Positions 23,434 to 38,204 of a DNA stretch of 64,000 nucleotides are shown piece by piece. Location of the stretch: positions 44,536,772 through 44,600,771 of the forward strand of contig CM055314.2 of the NCBI GenBank assembly GCA_029255685.2, given 5' to 3'. The stretch is from Silene conica. Taxonomy: Eukaryota > Streptophyta > Magnoliopsida > Caryophyllales > Caryophyllaceae. The translations under genes were made by a program, and so were the position numbers. Under the pieces are notes generated by a model, which saw nothing but the letters and a program-made list of their open reading frames with translations, ran no database searches and was not told where the DNA came from. Numbering within the stretch: the first letter of the stretch is position 1; each line of letters begins with the position of its first letter.

Positions 23434-25884
23434 TGGAACACCCCCATTTATTTAAGGGTCTGTACTAGGACTCCCTAGATAAATGAGGATGTTACCATCT
23501 CGGTTTCCCGAGGCAGTAGATACAAAGGAATGATAAACAGTACTTTAAATTGATAAAGGTAACTCAAAGGACGAGTTTATACAACTGAATTAAAACAAAC
23601 TGTCTTGATAAAACAAAAGTACAACTCATAAGTAACTACTATGGTGATCTAGACTCTAGGCAGGTCCGGATCCAAGCTTCTCTCTTCCCCTAGCTCCCAT
23701 AGTCTCAACACCTGTCAATCTGCTCCCCAATAATTGGTTCATCACAGGTGATCACGAATACACAGGGTCAACCACGAGGTTGAGTAGAGAAAAACTGTAA
23801 ACAAACCACATTACTATAAATAGAAAGTCGAACTTCTCCACTCCAAATCACAAGACCCATAATTCTCCACACCAATCACAGACCCCTTTATCTCCGCACC
23901 AATCACAGACCCTTTATCTCCGCACCAATCACAGACCCTTTATCTCCGCACCAATCACAAACCCTTTATCTCCGCACCAATCACAGACCCTTTTTATCAA
24001 TTTCCGCATCATAAGAATATATAGTCAATATATAATATCACAACATTATTCATTCAACAAGATATATATAATTCACAACAGTTAATGATCATGTTTCACA
24101 TCATAAACGAGTGCACAGTTAATCCCCTACCTGAAACGGCAGGAAAGCAAATAAATCCAAGCTTGCTAGAAGTGTTCCACACGAAACCCGCTACCTAAAC
24201 ACGTACACATAACGAATTAAAACCCTTCCCGAAACCCCATAACATCCTATACATACTATAAATAGAAACCTTCCATAAATGGAAAGTTTCCAAAAATAGA
24301 AACCCATTATAAATGGAAAGTTTCCTTAAATAGAAACTTTCCTTAACTCATTGATTTCCGACTCATAAGCTTCAATTGCACGATGACTATTAACTTGAAA
24401 TAACGAGAGACGGCTAATATTAAAATAGTAGTCATAATAATAATACTACTAAAATTATAACAATAATAAATATAATTTTAATAATAATAATAATAGCAAT
24501 AATAAGTAATAATAGTAAATAAAGATGATAAATAATAACAATAAGAATAATAATAATAATAATAATAAGAAATAACAATAATAGAACATAATAACCCAAC
24601 AAACCCCACGACTCCCAGCCCTAACACGACACCAACAACACCCCAAAACAGCCGCCTAAACCACCACGTAGCTCCTGCCCACCACCGACAACGACCAACC
24701 CAGACACCCACATACACCGGCCACCCTGCCTACACACCACCAGGTCGTCGAGTAGCACCGGCAAGATGCACCAGGCCACGAAACAGACATGGTCCACCTC
24801 CTGTACTCTCTGGACCGTAACCACAGACCTGCCATCGACACCCCTAGACACCACCGACAACCCCTGAAACCACCAACACCTTTCCCCTGACGCACCACCT
24901 AGACACCACGGTGGTACCACCGCGTCGACCTCCCCCGAGTCGACGGTGGTACCACCCCCAAACTCCTCCCTTAAACACACGAGCAGAAAGCCTAACCCAT
25001 AAAACAATTATACTTACGACCAGGGGTGACAAACACCCCTTAAACACCGACTCCGACGCACCAGAACCCCCGTGACAACCTCCCTGACACCCCTTCTCCC
25101 ACCAGCAACACATAACAAAACTAACAAGATCAAAATGGCCAGACGCAACCCCTTCGACACTACTGTTAAAACGACCAAACACAACCGAGATAAAACAATG
25201 TCAGACGCATACCTGACTTCAGATCAGAATTAGGGGGAAACGTGAGGGTGTTTGTGGCCGTGAGAACCCCCTTTCTCCTCTGTGTGGTGGCGGCAGTAGG
25301 TTTAGGTTATCAGTTGTGTAAAAGCTAGGTCAGAAATAGGACGTTCAACCCTCTAATATGGCGGCATCAACAGGTTATACGTGAGGTGAGTGTTAGTGAG
25401 TTGTGTTAGGGTTTTAGTGTGTATGGGCTGTGGTGTTTGTGCACAGAAATCGAAGCCCAACACCACCCCCTAGAGGTCCCGTGCTCGAAACCCACGAGCA
25501 ACACATAATATTCAACATAACATCAAGTACTATTATATCTAAACTAACCTTATGTCAAATATAAAAATCAACATCGTAACAACTATTTCGAGTTGTATTA
25601 TAATGAAGTATTAAACCAATAATATATAATATAATATGTAAAATATAAAACATGCATTCGATAACTTAATTATCGAATATAAATAATCAAATATTATCAA
25701 CACCTTAATAACCATATAAATTAATTACCGATAAAATGCGGGGTATTACAGTCTTCCCCCCTTAAAATGAACTTCGTCCCGAAGTTCACCATCCCATGAC
25801 TAACAAGCTGGTTATTAAGCACATAACGAACACAAATATAGCACCATACCACATCTCAAGTACTCTTAAACACAAAATATTACA
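23434..25884 (-). repeat. LARD 3' LTR
   Basis: 2451 bp, the same length as the solo LTR at 1828-4278. On the minus strand starts TGTAATATTTTG and ends GGGTGTTCCA (one substitution in the terminal TGTTACA). Includes five tandem copies of an approximately 25-bp unit CTTTATCTCCGCACCAATCA (23883-23990). Confidence 0.88.
23880..23995. repeat. Short tandem repeat in the LARD LTR
   Basis: Units of about 25 bp (CACAGACCCTTTATCTCCGC type). The partner LTR has the same array at 29710-29830, showing it predates the insertion. Confidence 0.85.
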
Positions 25885-28800
25885 TTCTACCCTCGTAAAA
25901 AAAAACTTTGTCCCCAAAGTTCGACGTATACTTAAATAAAAGGGCACTTCATGGAACGAAATAAAATGTATCACAGAAATAATGAAGATTATCAAGTATA
26001 TTCAAACAATCACGACGCATAAATCAAAAGATTTTACAATCCTATCCTCCTTAAAACATGGTTACGTCCCCGTAACCCCATTATAAGAATTCCAGTACAT
26101 TACCCCGTTTTACCCATGACTTTACCACATAAGAACTTACTCCAAGTAGCCAAGTATTGTATTATCATCGTCGAACCTAAGACCAAAGACAAGGGGTGAG
26201 TGAACTGGCGGAATAAAACCACAAAACAATACTTCTATCTCAATATCGATTCAAACTCAAATAATGTAGCTCAATAACCAGGTCACTCCGGACCGTAAGC
26301 ATGGCACACAGGCCCCATAACTCATAGCTCAATAACAATAACCAATTCTCATCTCAATTTCAATATCATATTGTCAAATGTTCCATTAGAGGAACTGCTC
26401 AACACTTAGAGAATAACTCTAAGCTACTCACCCACAAGTCAAGGTCAAAGGATACAACAATTAAAACACAATACTCGAAAGCCAAAATGTCAAAATTGTA
26501 AATTACACCATTTCGTATGAATTCATCTCAGTAGTATCAATAGATAAAACACACATAAGCTCTTAAATCCTCTTCTTGACATTCCCAAATCACACGTATG
26601 ACTAATTATACATCAACTTATCCACTAATACCAACCTTAGTTTACATACTTCTTGATATCCATATCTAATAACATACAAATAACAAGTTCTGCTGCCCAC
26701 CTTGTAACAATCCATCGATTCATATCTAAGTATGACAACCCATCTCACCAAAATTAACATAAAAAAAATATATTATTAATATTATATGTATAATAGCATC
26801 AACCATAAATCTTAATGAAATCAAGAGCATATAAATCACTACACGTTAATCAAAAAAAAAATATAAACATATAACCCCAAACAACAATAATTATAACAGG
26901 ATTGGTATAATCGTGTTACGCAGTAAAGCAGAATCGGGGTAGCTAACACTTACATACCTTTGAGATTTATCACAATTTAATATATTTTCAACAATGTAAA
27001 CAATCAAGAAGCTCATAGTTCGTACTTGAAAATTTAAAATGTTTCATGCTCATAATCATATTATAGAAGTGGAATCATATTCAGGAAAAGGCATAACGCA
27101 AAATTAATTAACGTAATTAAACATGGAGCATTGACATATTTCATAAGATGTGCACAAATCATAGACTCACGAGACCGTTTAACACTCCCAGATATCAATA
27201 AGTTAACAAAATCACTTAGGTACATTTTCCGTCCACTCACATTACATCGTTTATCATGAAACTAGTACTATATCCGACTTGCACAATAAGGGTTTTATAC
27301 ACTGTGCAGCAACTAAACTTTCAAACGGGACTTCATCGACACATAGCTACAGAATTATCATATTGCATCAATCATCATAATTATCAAACATCAAGTTTTA
27401 TCCTGGTATATATCACTTTGAAAACATTTTGAAGCGTTAGAAACATTGAAGCGGTAATTTGTGACAATTTATAACTACGAATCAAAAGGCAATTTCACAA
27501 GCTACAGGTCAAAACAAGACTACACGGAGACATTCTGAGTCTTCTTTACTAGGATATTGTTCTTGTTTCTCAGGAATTATGAAAACTTTAACGATAAAAG
27601 TAAATGAATTCACAAGACTAGTACTTCATATTGCACATGTCAACTAGTAAATAACTCAAAATAGTATGGTCAGATTTTTAAATATAGCAAATGCAATCCA
27701 GTTTGTGACATAACAATATATATGAAGGTGTTATAAAGGTTACTATCTCAGCGATCTAGACAACGATATCCCATAAATATATGAAAGAACATCAACGCGA
27801 TTAACATCGTTCAAAATGATCGCCATTACGTATAACAATTAGATTGCTTTATCAAGCTAATAAGTTCACGAGTTACATTTCACTTTTCCTAGATAAACAT
27901 GCTTTCGACATCACATACGAGCAACACTTATTTATTTGAGGTCGTAAAATTAGACATATAATTGAAATGATTCTATGTTAAACTTGACGAAATAAACAAG
28001 GTTACGCTATCATATAGTGGGGTTCATACTCATACCCTATGCCTACTATTCATGTTACTAAAGCCATATCAGGATATCACGTGGTCACATCACATAATTC
28101 ACATTTGATTAAACTTTTTGATACGAACTTACATACCTTACAACTTCACCAATTAAACGTTATGCAACAACTTACAAAAAATCGTAATTAAATAACAACT
28201 TAGCTAACGTGTGAGCAAACATAATCCTTTAGTAAATATAAGGAATTAGTTAAACAGAGGAAAAGTATCGAATGTATACCTCAAGGAAATTATCTAGTAC
28301 TATATTTACAACTCGAACAATTTGAACAATAACTTTACAGCATTTCAACAGAATTTTAGGCATCTTGCAAAAATCACAATTGAAGAACAGCTCGTTAAGA
28401 CTTTACATGGTGTAAAATTTTGAAAACGTGAACGAACATTCTGAACAGTAAAGTTGGAACTATGCGCAAGCAATAACCAAGTTTTAAAGGATTTCTGTCA
28501 CAAAAGATAGGTCAAAACGGGACTATGCAGTAACAGTCTGACTACTGTCGAATAAAACAATTATTTCTCCCAAAGACATAACTCATATCAAGATAAAACA
28601 TTAGCATTGTAAACCCAACTCAGAAGGTTATCATACATTAAAATTTTCATCCTCAATTATGAAACACGTATAAACTGACAGCCCGGACAACCAGGTAACA
28701 TTCTGAAAGTTTATTAAAATTTTGGTTCCTTTGCAAATACACACTACTACATCCAAACCCATCTTTCTTATTCCAAAACGCGTTGACAATCATTTGAAGC

Positions 28801-29277
28801 ATAAACACCACTTTGTGGTACCACTTTGTAGCATATCAACATTCATTCAATTCCAGATAATCGTATAAACACTTCAAATATCAAAATCATATGGTCTCAT
28901 CACTCTAACCATGGCTCAACAAATACACTCCCAACTCTGATAATTTCAATTCAATCATTCATGTCAATCCACAGTTTCTATTGCACATTTCCTTAATCAG
29001 AACTCACATATGACTTACCTCGTTCTTCTCCTGCAAGAACGTTAGCATAATATAACCAGGTCACTGTATAGTCTACCCCACTCTTCAATTACTCTCTTTG
29101 GGTTCCCGAGACAGAACAGAAAGGGCCCAGGTTTGGTGTGAGGGGGCCCCTAACTCATCCCGTTCCTTTTTGGGGCACCTAACAGTCTCATCTCGGGGTT
29201 CATTTTATTAGACTCTTCCTAAGTTTATTATTATTCATTTGGCTTAGGCATGAGGATCGTTCGCTCTGATACCACTT
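25885..29277 (-). other. LARD internal region, non-coding
   Basis: 3.4 kb, AT-rich, no frame with similarity to gag or pol in either orientation. Only replication signals are recognisable: the tract before the 3' LTR at 25885-25925 and the PBS near 29263-29274. Confidence 0.7.
29263..29274 (-). other. LARD primer binding site (initiator Met tRNA)
   Basis: Minus strand TGGTATCAGAGC, three bases inside the 5' LTR end. This is the standard plant LTR-element PBS for tRNA-iMet. Confidence 0.85.
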
Positions 29278-31619
29278 TGTAACACCCCCATTTATTTAAC
29301 GGCCTGTACTAGGACTCCCTAGATAAATGAGGATGTTACCATCTCGGTTTCCCGAGGCAGTAGATACAAAGGAATGATAAACAGTACTTTAAATAGATAA
29401 AGTTAACTCAAAGGACGAGTTTATACAACTGAATTAAAACAAACTGTCTTGATAAAACAAAAGTACAACTCATAAGTAACTACTATGGTGATCTAGACTC
29501 TAGGCAGGTCCGGATCCAAGCTTCTTTCTTCCCCTAGCTCCCATAGTCTCAACACCTGTCAATCTGCTCCCCAATAATTGGTTCATCACAATACACAGGG
29601 TCAACCACGAGGTTGAGTAGAGAAAAACTGTAAACAAACCACATTACTATAAATAGAAAGTCGAACTTCTCCACTCCAAATCACAAGACCCATAATTCTC
29701 CACACCAATCACATACCCCTTTATCTCCGCACCAATCACAGACCCTTTATCTCCGCACCAATCACAGACCCTTTATCTCCGCACCAATCACAGACCCTTT
29801 ATCTCCGCACCAATCACAGACCCTTTTTATCAATTTCCGCATCATAAGAATATATAGTCAATATATAATATCACAACATTATTCATTCAACAAGATATAT
29901 ATAATTCACAACAGTTAATGATCATGTTTCACATCATAAACGAGTGCACAGTTAATCCCCTACCTGAAACGGCAGGAAAGCAAATAAATCCAAGCTTGCT
30001 AGAAGTGTTCCACACGAAACCCGCTACCTAAACACGTACACATAACGAATTAAAACCCTTCCTGAAACCCCATAACATCCTATACATACTATAAATAGAA
30101 ACCTTCCATAAATGGAAAGTTTCCAAAAATAGAAACCCATTATAAATGGAAAGTTTCCTTAACTAGAAACTTTCCTTAACTCATTGATTTCCGACTCATA
30201 AGCTTCAATTGCACGATGACTATTAACTTGAAATAACGAGAGACGGCTAATATTAAAATAGTAGTCATAATAATAATACTACTAAAATTATAACAATAAT
30301 AAATATAATTTTAATAATAATAATAATAGCAATAATAAGTAATAATAGTAAATAAAGATGATAAATAATAACAATAAGAATAATAATAATAATAATAAGA
30401 AATAACAATAATAGAACATAATAACCCAACAAACCCCACGACTCCCAGCCCTAACACGACACCAACAACACCCCAAAACAGCCGCCTAAACCACCACGTA
30501 GCTCTTGCCCACCACCGACAACGACCAACCCAGACACCCACATACACCGGCCACCCTGCCTACACACCACCAGGTCGTCGAGTAGCACCGGCAAGATGCA
30601 CCAGGCCACGAAACAGACCTGGTCCAACTCCTGTACTCTCTGGACCGTAACCACAGACCTGCCATCGACACCCCTAGACACCACCGACAACCCCTGAAAC
30701 CACCAACACCTTTCCCCTGACGCACCACCTAGACACCACGGTGGTACCACCGCGTCGACCTCCCCCGAGTCGACGGTGGTACCACCCCCAAACTCCTCCC
30801 TTAAACACACGAGCAGAAAGCTTAACCCATAAAACAATTATACTTACAACCAGGGGTGACAAACACCCCTTAAACACCAACTCCGACGCACCAGAACCCC
30901 CGTGACAACCTCCCTGACACCCCTTCTCCCACCAGCAACACATAACAAAACTAACAAGATCAAAATGGCCAGACGCAACCCCTTCGACACTACTGTTAAA
31001 ACGACCAAACACAACCGAGATAAAACAATGTCAGACGCATACCTAACTTCAGATCAGAATTAGGGGGAAACGTGAGGGTGTTTGTGGCCGTGAGAACCCC
31101 CTTTCTCCTCTGTGTGGTGGCGGCAGTAGGTTTAGGTTATCAGTTGTGTAAAAGCTAGGTCAGAAATAGGACGTTCAACCCTCTAATATGGCGGCATCAG
31201 TAGGTTATACGTGAGATGAGTGTTAGTGAGTTGTGTTAGGGTTTTAGTGTGTATGGGCTGTGGTGTTTGTGCACAGAAATCGAAGCCCAACACCACCTCC
31301 TAGAGGTCCCGTGCTCGAAACCCACGAGCAACACATAATATTCAACATAACATCAAGTACTATTATATCTAAACTAACCTTATGTCAAATATAAAAATCA
31401 ACATCGTAACAACTATTTCGAGTTGTATTATAACGAAGTATTACACCAATAATATATAATATAATATGTAAAATATAAAACACGCATTCGATAACTTAAT
31501 TATCGAATATAAATAATCAAATATTATCAACACCTTAATAACCATATAAATTAATTACCGATAAAATGTGGGGTATTACAGTCTTCCCCCCTTAAAATGA
31601 ACTTCGTCCCGAAGTTCAC

Positions 31620-33185
31620 TGATGCCCGTCGTTGAGGGTACCAAAGATAAAATTTATAATTCCTAACTTTAACAATAGATAGTGAAAGTCAGGGTCGAAC
31701 CACAAGGAGGTGGGGAATGTTTATTGTTTGATGTTAATGTCTAAAGTAACAATTTTTGGGGGTTGATTGATTGTGTACTAAGTCTAAGGCAAAGATTAAA
31801 ATAAAACAAGAAAATAAAGATGAGATTTAAAATATATAAAAAGGGATGCTAGGATGTTTGGGTAATAAATAGCTAAGGTAATATTAATCCTAAGGTCAAC
31901 ATGTATTGCAGTCGCGTAAGGGGGTGTAACATATCTTTTTAGGTCTATGCTACCTAATAGCTCCTTTCGGCCTATGCTATTAGTTCCTAGGTCTCACAAT
32001 TATTGGGTGTCAACAATAAGGGTGATTCCTAAATCCCAGGTCACAAACCTTTCAGCCTTGAGTAACCTATCCGTCTTAAGGTGTAAACCAATGCCCTTCC
32101 CGTATCTTTCAATCTTGGGTAGGTCATTACTAACATCCTACAAGTCTCCTTATGGTCTCATTGCAGGATATTATAATTGACAAGAAAAGACGAAATAAGA
32201 ATACATACGCGGGTGGTCGACCGACCAGCTACTCCAGTCGGCCGACCACGACCTCGGTCGACCGACCAGTTATTCCAGCCGGCCGACCGTGGTCCTGCTA
32301 CAAGTCGGTCTTTCGAATCTTATTTACCTATGAATATTCATCCCCTACATCCTAACATATGAAATTTAGCTACTCATAATACTTAAGATGATTATAAAAT
32401 TTGGAATAAACATGGTAAACATGGTAAACAATCTAAACATGCAAGAACTAACAAAGCTTGAGATTCTGACTTAAACAATTGTAATAAAAATAAGAACGAT
32501 AATAAAAAGCTAGATTAAAAAGAGTAATACCACAATTGGAATTAGGGCAGAAAGAAACAAACTTTATTGAATGCTTGGGAATTGTTGAAAGATTACAAAA
32601 CTAAAATTCTTCTAAATAAACTAGATGCTAATTGATACTTGATGATAAAACTTGAGAGTTCCAAGATGATCTAACCCTAATCACAAGATTAGTTTATATA
32701 GGTAGAAAAAGTAAGTGTTTCCTAAAGACTCTAATTCTACTTTATTTCCGAAAAAAAAAAAAGTTCTGGGCTTCCGCTGCGGTCGGTCGACCTACTATGT
32801 GGGTCGGTCGACCGCTTCTTTCTGGGCTTCTTTTATTTTTGGTCTCCCTTGAGATTTTGGGCTTTATAAAAGTTCAGGCCTGGTCGGCCGACCCGTTTAG
32901 CTGGTCGGTCGACCGCCTCCGTACGGAAATCTTCGGATTTCTTCTTGTTTTGACTTTTGGCACTTGACTTTGACTCCAATTGACTTTCTATTTGTTCCTT
33001 AATTATGCAAAAGACTTGAGGATATGGATTTGGTGCTAAATCGTCTCTTTTCCGCATAAATCTGCAAAAGTGCATAAAAATACGAAAGTACACGATTGTT
33101 GGGAAATAAAGGCTAAAACATAGTAAATGAGCGACCAAATGCGTGTAAAAATAGATGAAAAACATCATAAAATAGACACGCATCA
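31620..33185 (-). repeat. Athila-like 3' LTR
   Basis: About 1566 bp. Contains four clusters of the GGTCGGTCGACC-type motif. Immediately inside is the polypurine tract (minus strand GGGTTTGGTTTGGGGAATT). Confidence 0.9.
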
Positions 33186-35202
33186 AATTCCCCAAACCAA
33201 ACCCTTGCTTGCCCTCAAGCAAGAAATAGACTCGATCCTAATGGAACGATTTCAATCTCAGAGCGAAATTTACATGTCAGCCTAGACCAATACCAAGTAC
33301 AAAATGAGAAAGTATATAAATCATGCAAACGAGTTATGGTGTCGTCAAACTTGCAACACTAGAGACTATAGAGACTTTATACTATGGACTCTCGCGACAC
33401 GACCGAGACACTCATGAAGCAAAGGGTGAGTATATGTAAAAGATAGGAAGAAGTATATTTGTCATGACACTCACCTAACTGCGACCCATGAAAACATGTC
33501 TGCAATCTAACATGAACAAGAATTCTACAACTATGTAAAACAAACTCATTAAGTGACTCGGATACATGCAATTGAGGTAATGAAAGATATGTGAGGTAAA
33601 AGGTAAAAAGTGGTTAAGATGTTTTTGGATTTGTGGGGTTAGTAGCCAAGCTAGTAAAACCGTTTCCCAACAACATAATTCACAACTTTTGATATTAAGG
33701 AAGTGCTCTTCTTTGTGGCACAACTCTCACATTGAATATAAGAAAGGACTCCCAAATATTTTTGAATGAAGCACGAGAGTGATAACATATAAAAGAAAGG
33801 GATTTTGGAACGATTTTTTTTTCATCCTGATGCTGTCAGGTGGTCGGCCGACCCAAGAAGGTGGTCGGTCGACTTCATTCTTGTACGTTTTGATTTTTTC
33901 CGTTTTCCTTTTCTTTCCTTCTTTTTCTGAATTTTTCTGTTCTTTTTCTTTTCTTTCTTTTCTTGCTTTCCTTCTTTCTTTTCTCTTTTTGCTCATGATA
34001 GCATACAAACCAAGATGCCTCAAAAAATAAACCAAAGACCACAGATACTAGCTTGGAAAGGTAGGCTAAGTATGGGATGTAGTTTTTGGGGAAATAAAAA
34101 GGCAATTTTGGCTATGTGAAGCTTATGGGTAAATATGAGAAAAGGGATCTCAAATGCACGTACCAAGACTCACAAAACGAGAAAGTAAAACAAGTATATA
34201 GCATTTCAAGTTCATGTTTATGCATATTGATGTAACATGTTCCAAGGGGAGTACTACTCACATCCTAGACAACTGGTTTAAGAATGAAACCAGGAAATAA
34301 GCTCTAAACCTTAGAATGTATAGTAGGTTGCCAAGGTATAAGTCAAGTCTCAAGATATGCAAGTTGACAAAAACTCGTAGATATGCGAAAGACTCTCATA
34401 CTAAAACAAGTTGACAAGGCAAGGTAAAGGCATAAACATGTAAGATAGCTAAATCATCCTTGAAATACTTTCGTTCCGACTCGACCTATATGCTAAAATA
34501 AACGTGCATTTTTTGGAATTTTAATTTTTTTTCATTTTTTTGTATTTTTCTTGTATATGCAAGGAAAATAAAGAAAAGAACAATGCAAGACAGAAATGCA
34601 ATAAACGTGTGACAAAATGCAATGCATGTGACACGAAACCATTCCCCAAACCAACCCGCACAATGTCCCCATTGTGCATTAGCCTAAGTAAAGATTTCAT
34701 AAAATTAAAAGAAAGATGCAAGGAAAATAAAAACCAAGGAAAAACTGGAAAGAACTCACAGGATTATGAAGCGCGTGAAAAACCTCCCCAAACCAGCGTA
34801 AGCTGGGAGGTTTTGGTGGCCAGCAGTGCCACTCAAGTAACCAAGTCAATTTCATGATTTCCAAGGAAAAGAAACGAAAGACCGCAGCGGACAGTAGGTC
34901 GACCGACCGATGATTCTGGTCGGTCGACCTCCCGTGAACCATAGAAGAATTAGCGATACAGCGACTCTGGTCGACCGACTGATGTTTTTGGTCGGTCGAC
35001 CCTCCGCGTCCTGGAGGTCTTCGTTTCTTCGTAAAATCTGAAAAAGCAAGAAAGTATGTGCGCCCAACAATGCGCGAGATGCCAAAAACGATTCTAAAGT
35101 CTTAACTACTCAAACATAAAGGAAAGGATCTAAAACTACGAGCAAGCCAAAATAAAAAGTACAACAAAAATAAATTGTCTTAAAAACTGCAACTCAAAAC
35201 AA
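33186..35202 (-). other. Non-coding 3' interior of the Athila-like element
   Basis: No coding frame recognised. It holds further GGTCGGTCGACC-type motifs at about 33840-33873, 34894-34930 and 34962-35000, and a pyrimidine-rich stretch at 33890-34000. Confidence 0.65.
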
Positions 35203-38078
35203 CTATCCGCTAAAGATGCGGAAAATATCCGACCACGGCTTCTGACGACATGCCGTAATCTCCACGGTTTTTGCTTTAGTAGCAAAACACATCTTCTTTC
35301 CGCCGTCGCAAAGCATATGCGACGGTCTCTCCTCTTGAGCTTGCCTCCTCTTCTTCTTCTCCTCCCGATCCACGACGTCTGGATCCTCATCTTCTTCATA
35401 GCTTAGGCATCCCATTCCTCCTCTCTGGATGATGACTTCCTTCACCTTGGGTTTCCCCAAACCAGTTCCTGCAATAGTCATAATAGAAGTGTCCTCCCTA
35501 CTGCTCCCAATCTGGGGCGGAGGTGTAAAAACAGATACAGGAACAGGTAATAAAGTGGGAGAAGTAGTGATGACCTCATACTTCTTCTCAGAAGTGATAG
35601 CATTACCTGTGATGGGGGTCATAGCATCCTTTTTTCTATAAGATAGGCCATAGATAATAGAATGCTTGCCTACTTTGAAGGTTAGAGTCCCAGTGCCTAC
35701 ATCTATAATGGCACCTGCAGTGTGAAGGAAAGGTCTTCCTAAAATTATAGGTATATGGGCATCCTCTGGGATGTCCAAAACTACAAAGTCAACTGGGAAG
35801 AAGAACCTGCCAATACGGACAGGGATGTTTTCCAACACTCCTATAGGTTCCATAGATATGCGATCTGCCATCTGGACTGTCATACTGGTCACTGCAAATT
35901 CGGTCATTCCTAGTTTTAAGGCAACGCTTAGGGGCATGACACTTATACTAGCACCTAAGTCGCACAAAGCCTTCTTAACTGGGAAGGTTCCTATATTACA
36001 GGGGACAGAAAAACTACCAGGGTCTTCCAATTTATGAGGGGCTATGACATGTGATAGAAAGCTAGATGACTCTTCAGTGAGGGCCACCGACTCAACCTTT
36101 TCTAGAGACCTCTTCCTTGACAAAAGCTGTCTCATAAATTTAAGATAGGAAGGAACTTGTTGAACTAATTCTAAAAACGGGACTTGAACATTTAATGAAC
36201 GAATCACATCTTTAAATTTGTCAAAAGATACCTGATCCTTTGAAGGCACGAGTCTTTCTGGGAAAGGCGCAGCTGAGGATTCAGTATTTGCAGCCCTTTT
36301 TAAAAACCTGGGGGTCTTGTCACCCCGGAAAAGAAAATCCCGTAAGTTATTCGGTAAATCTGGACGAAAGGGAACTTCGGGTTCTGCTTCAGTGGTTGGT
36401 CGACCAGTTTCTTCGGTCGGTCGACCAGTTTCCTGTTCAGGTAAAACTTTCGGGTCCTGATCTGTGGTCGGTAGACCAGAATCTTCGGTCGGTCGACCGC
36501 CTTCGCTGCTACTCGCCTGTTTTTCTTCCTCGCCCCCCACTTTAGCTCCACTTCGCAGGGAGATGATGTTTAGAGTCTCTTTTTTCTGGTCCGGTTTAGT
36601 TGGAAGCTGACCCGGAGCCCTAGTATCATTCTTGCTTGCAATTTGAGCAATCTGGGACTCTAACATCTTCATCCCTGCCTCTCTAGCCTGTGACTCCTTC
36701 TGAACCAACCCGATAAGATTTTGGATAAGAGCATCTGTGTTGGGTGGTGGATTAGAAGGTGGTTGAGGGTTGAAAGGTGGTCTTTGAAAATTTTGTTTAT
36801 GTGGGGGTATAGATGTGGAATTTTGCTGAGGTTGCATGTGTTGTGGGTTTTGAACATTCTGGCTTGTCCACCTTAAGTTGGGATGGACATTACTATTATT
36901 CGGGTCATAGAAATTGTTCCCACGATAGTGCTGAAAAGCGGCACATGTTTCATTAGATGAAGTACAGAATTTTGACACATGCCCTTCTCCACCACACCTC
37001 TCACAAGCAAAGGGTCCGTCCTGAACGGCGTTTACTTGGTATATTCCTCCCTTGCTTCCACTCCCTAGATCGAGCTTTCCTGCAGCCTCAAATTTTTCCA
37101 ACTTAGCTGTCAAGGCCTCAATTGCTGATAGGTTGTATTCAGATTTCCTCTGATTTCCTCTAGAAGTACCATGCTCAGCGCGGTGCACAGCAACATCTTC
37201 TATCAACTTGAGACCCTTAGTCTCTCCTGAATTATCTTGGAATCTCCCATTAGCTGCAGCATCTAGATAGGCCCTGTTGTCATCGTAGAGGCCATTGTAG
37301 AACTGGTTGCAAAGAAACCATTGTTCGAATCCGTGATGTGGTATGGATCGAACAAGTCTCTTGAACCGGTCCCACGCCTCGCTAAAGTCTTCATTGGGAC
37401 CTTGCTTGAAATTAGTAATCTGCGCCCTCAAAGCATTAGTCTTTGATGCAGAATAGTATTTCCTGTAGAATGCTAAGGCTAAGGTGTTCCAATCTGTGAC
37501 TCCCGCAGCAGTGCGGTCTAAATCTCTGTACCACTCTCTCGCAGCATCCCTAAGAGAGAAGATGAACATGGTCTGTTTAATCTGGTCCTGCGTCACTCCT
37601 TCTGGGGGTGCTATAGAGCATATGTAATCTGTGAAGATTTCAATATGCTTACTGCATTCTCATTGGCCGAGCCTCCAAATTGGTTTCTTTCAACCATAGT
37701 TATGTAGGCGGGCTTGGCCTCGAATGGCTTCCCAGTACCTGCAGGTAAAGTGAACCCTTTGTATAGGTCCTTTGCCTGAGGCATGGAGTGACTAGAAATA
37801 GTAGCTTCTTCTGCCATATCCTCTTCTTCTTTAGGAAAAACTGGAAAGTAGGTAAAAGGTGGTGTTTTTGGTTAAAGTGGATTGATGGGTGAATTTGGTT
37901 GTGAAGGTGGTGTTTTTGGTGAAGATGGTAATGATGGTTGTTCGAATAAGTCTTCTTGAAATAAGGAAGATGGTGAACGTCCTTCCTGATTTGCTAGAAG
38001 TTGCTTTCTTCTTTCTCTAAGAGTCCTCTCAAGCTCGTGGTCTAGTGGTAGGAGTTCTCCTTGAACTGACCTGCGCAT
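35203..38078 (-). pseudogene. gag-protease gene of the Athila-like element
   Basis: Reading starts at about 38078 (MRRSVQGELLPLDHELE), meets a stop near 37872, resumes at 37817 (MAEEATISS), shifts frame by one base near 37655, and is then open from 37596 to the stop at 35203. Seen: retrotransposon gag core (FSLRDAAREWYRDL, RKYYSASKTNALR, EAWDRFKRLVRSIPHHG, FYNGL), a zinc knuckle-like CERCGGEGHVSKFC, a variable proline-rich linker holding GRPTEETGRPTTE repeats, and an aspartic protease of the Athila type (CDLGASISVMP, then IILGRPFLHTAGAIID). The GRPT repeats are the translated GGTCGGTCGACC motif. No RT follows. The stop and frameshift make this copy doubtful as a protein source. Confidence 0.85.
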
Positions 38079-38181
38079 AAGATGGAAACTACAAGAAAAA
38101 AGTGAGAAGGTTTAAGGAACAAAAAGTTCCTTAAACAAAGAGAAACAAAAACAAAAAAAAACAGTAAACACTGGCGTCACC

Positions 38182-38199
38182 TCCCCGGCAACGGCGCCA
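38182..38199 (-). other. Athila-like primer binding site (tRNA-Asp type)
   Basis: Minus strand TGGCGCCGTTGCCGGGGA, five bases inside the 5' LTR. Confidence 0.9.
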
Positions 38200-38204
38200 A
38201 AATT

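Noticed and set aside
24478..25182. Open frames of 78-128 codons on the minus strand, repeated at 30311-31012
   Set aside because: They lie in the two LTRs of the LARD, so repetition is explained by LTR identity; no recognisable protein and no match to gag or pol.
33890..34000. Lys/Glu-rich protein frames on the minus strand and Phe/Leu-rich on the plus strand
   Set aside because: Translation of a pyrimidine-rich tract in the non-coding interior of the Athila-like element.
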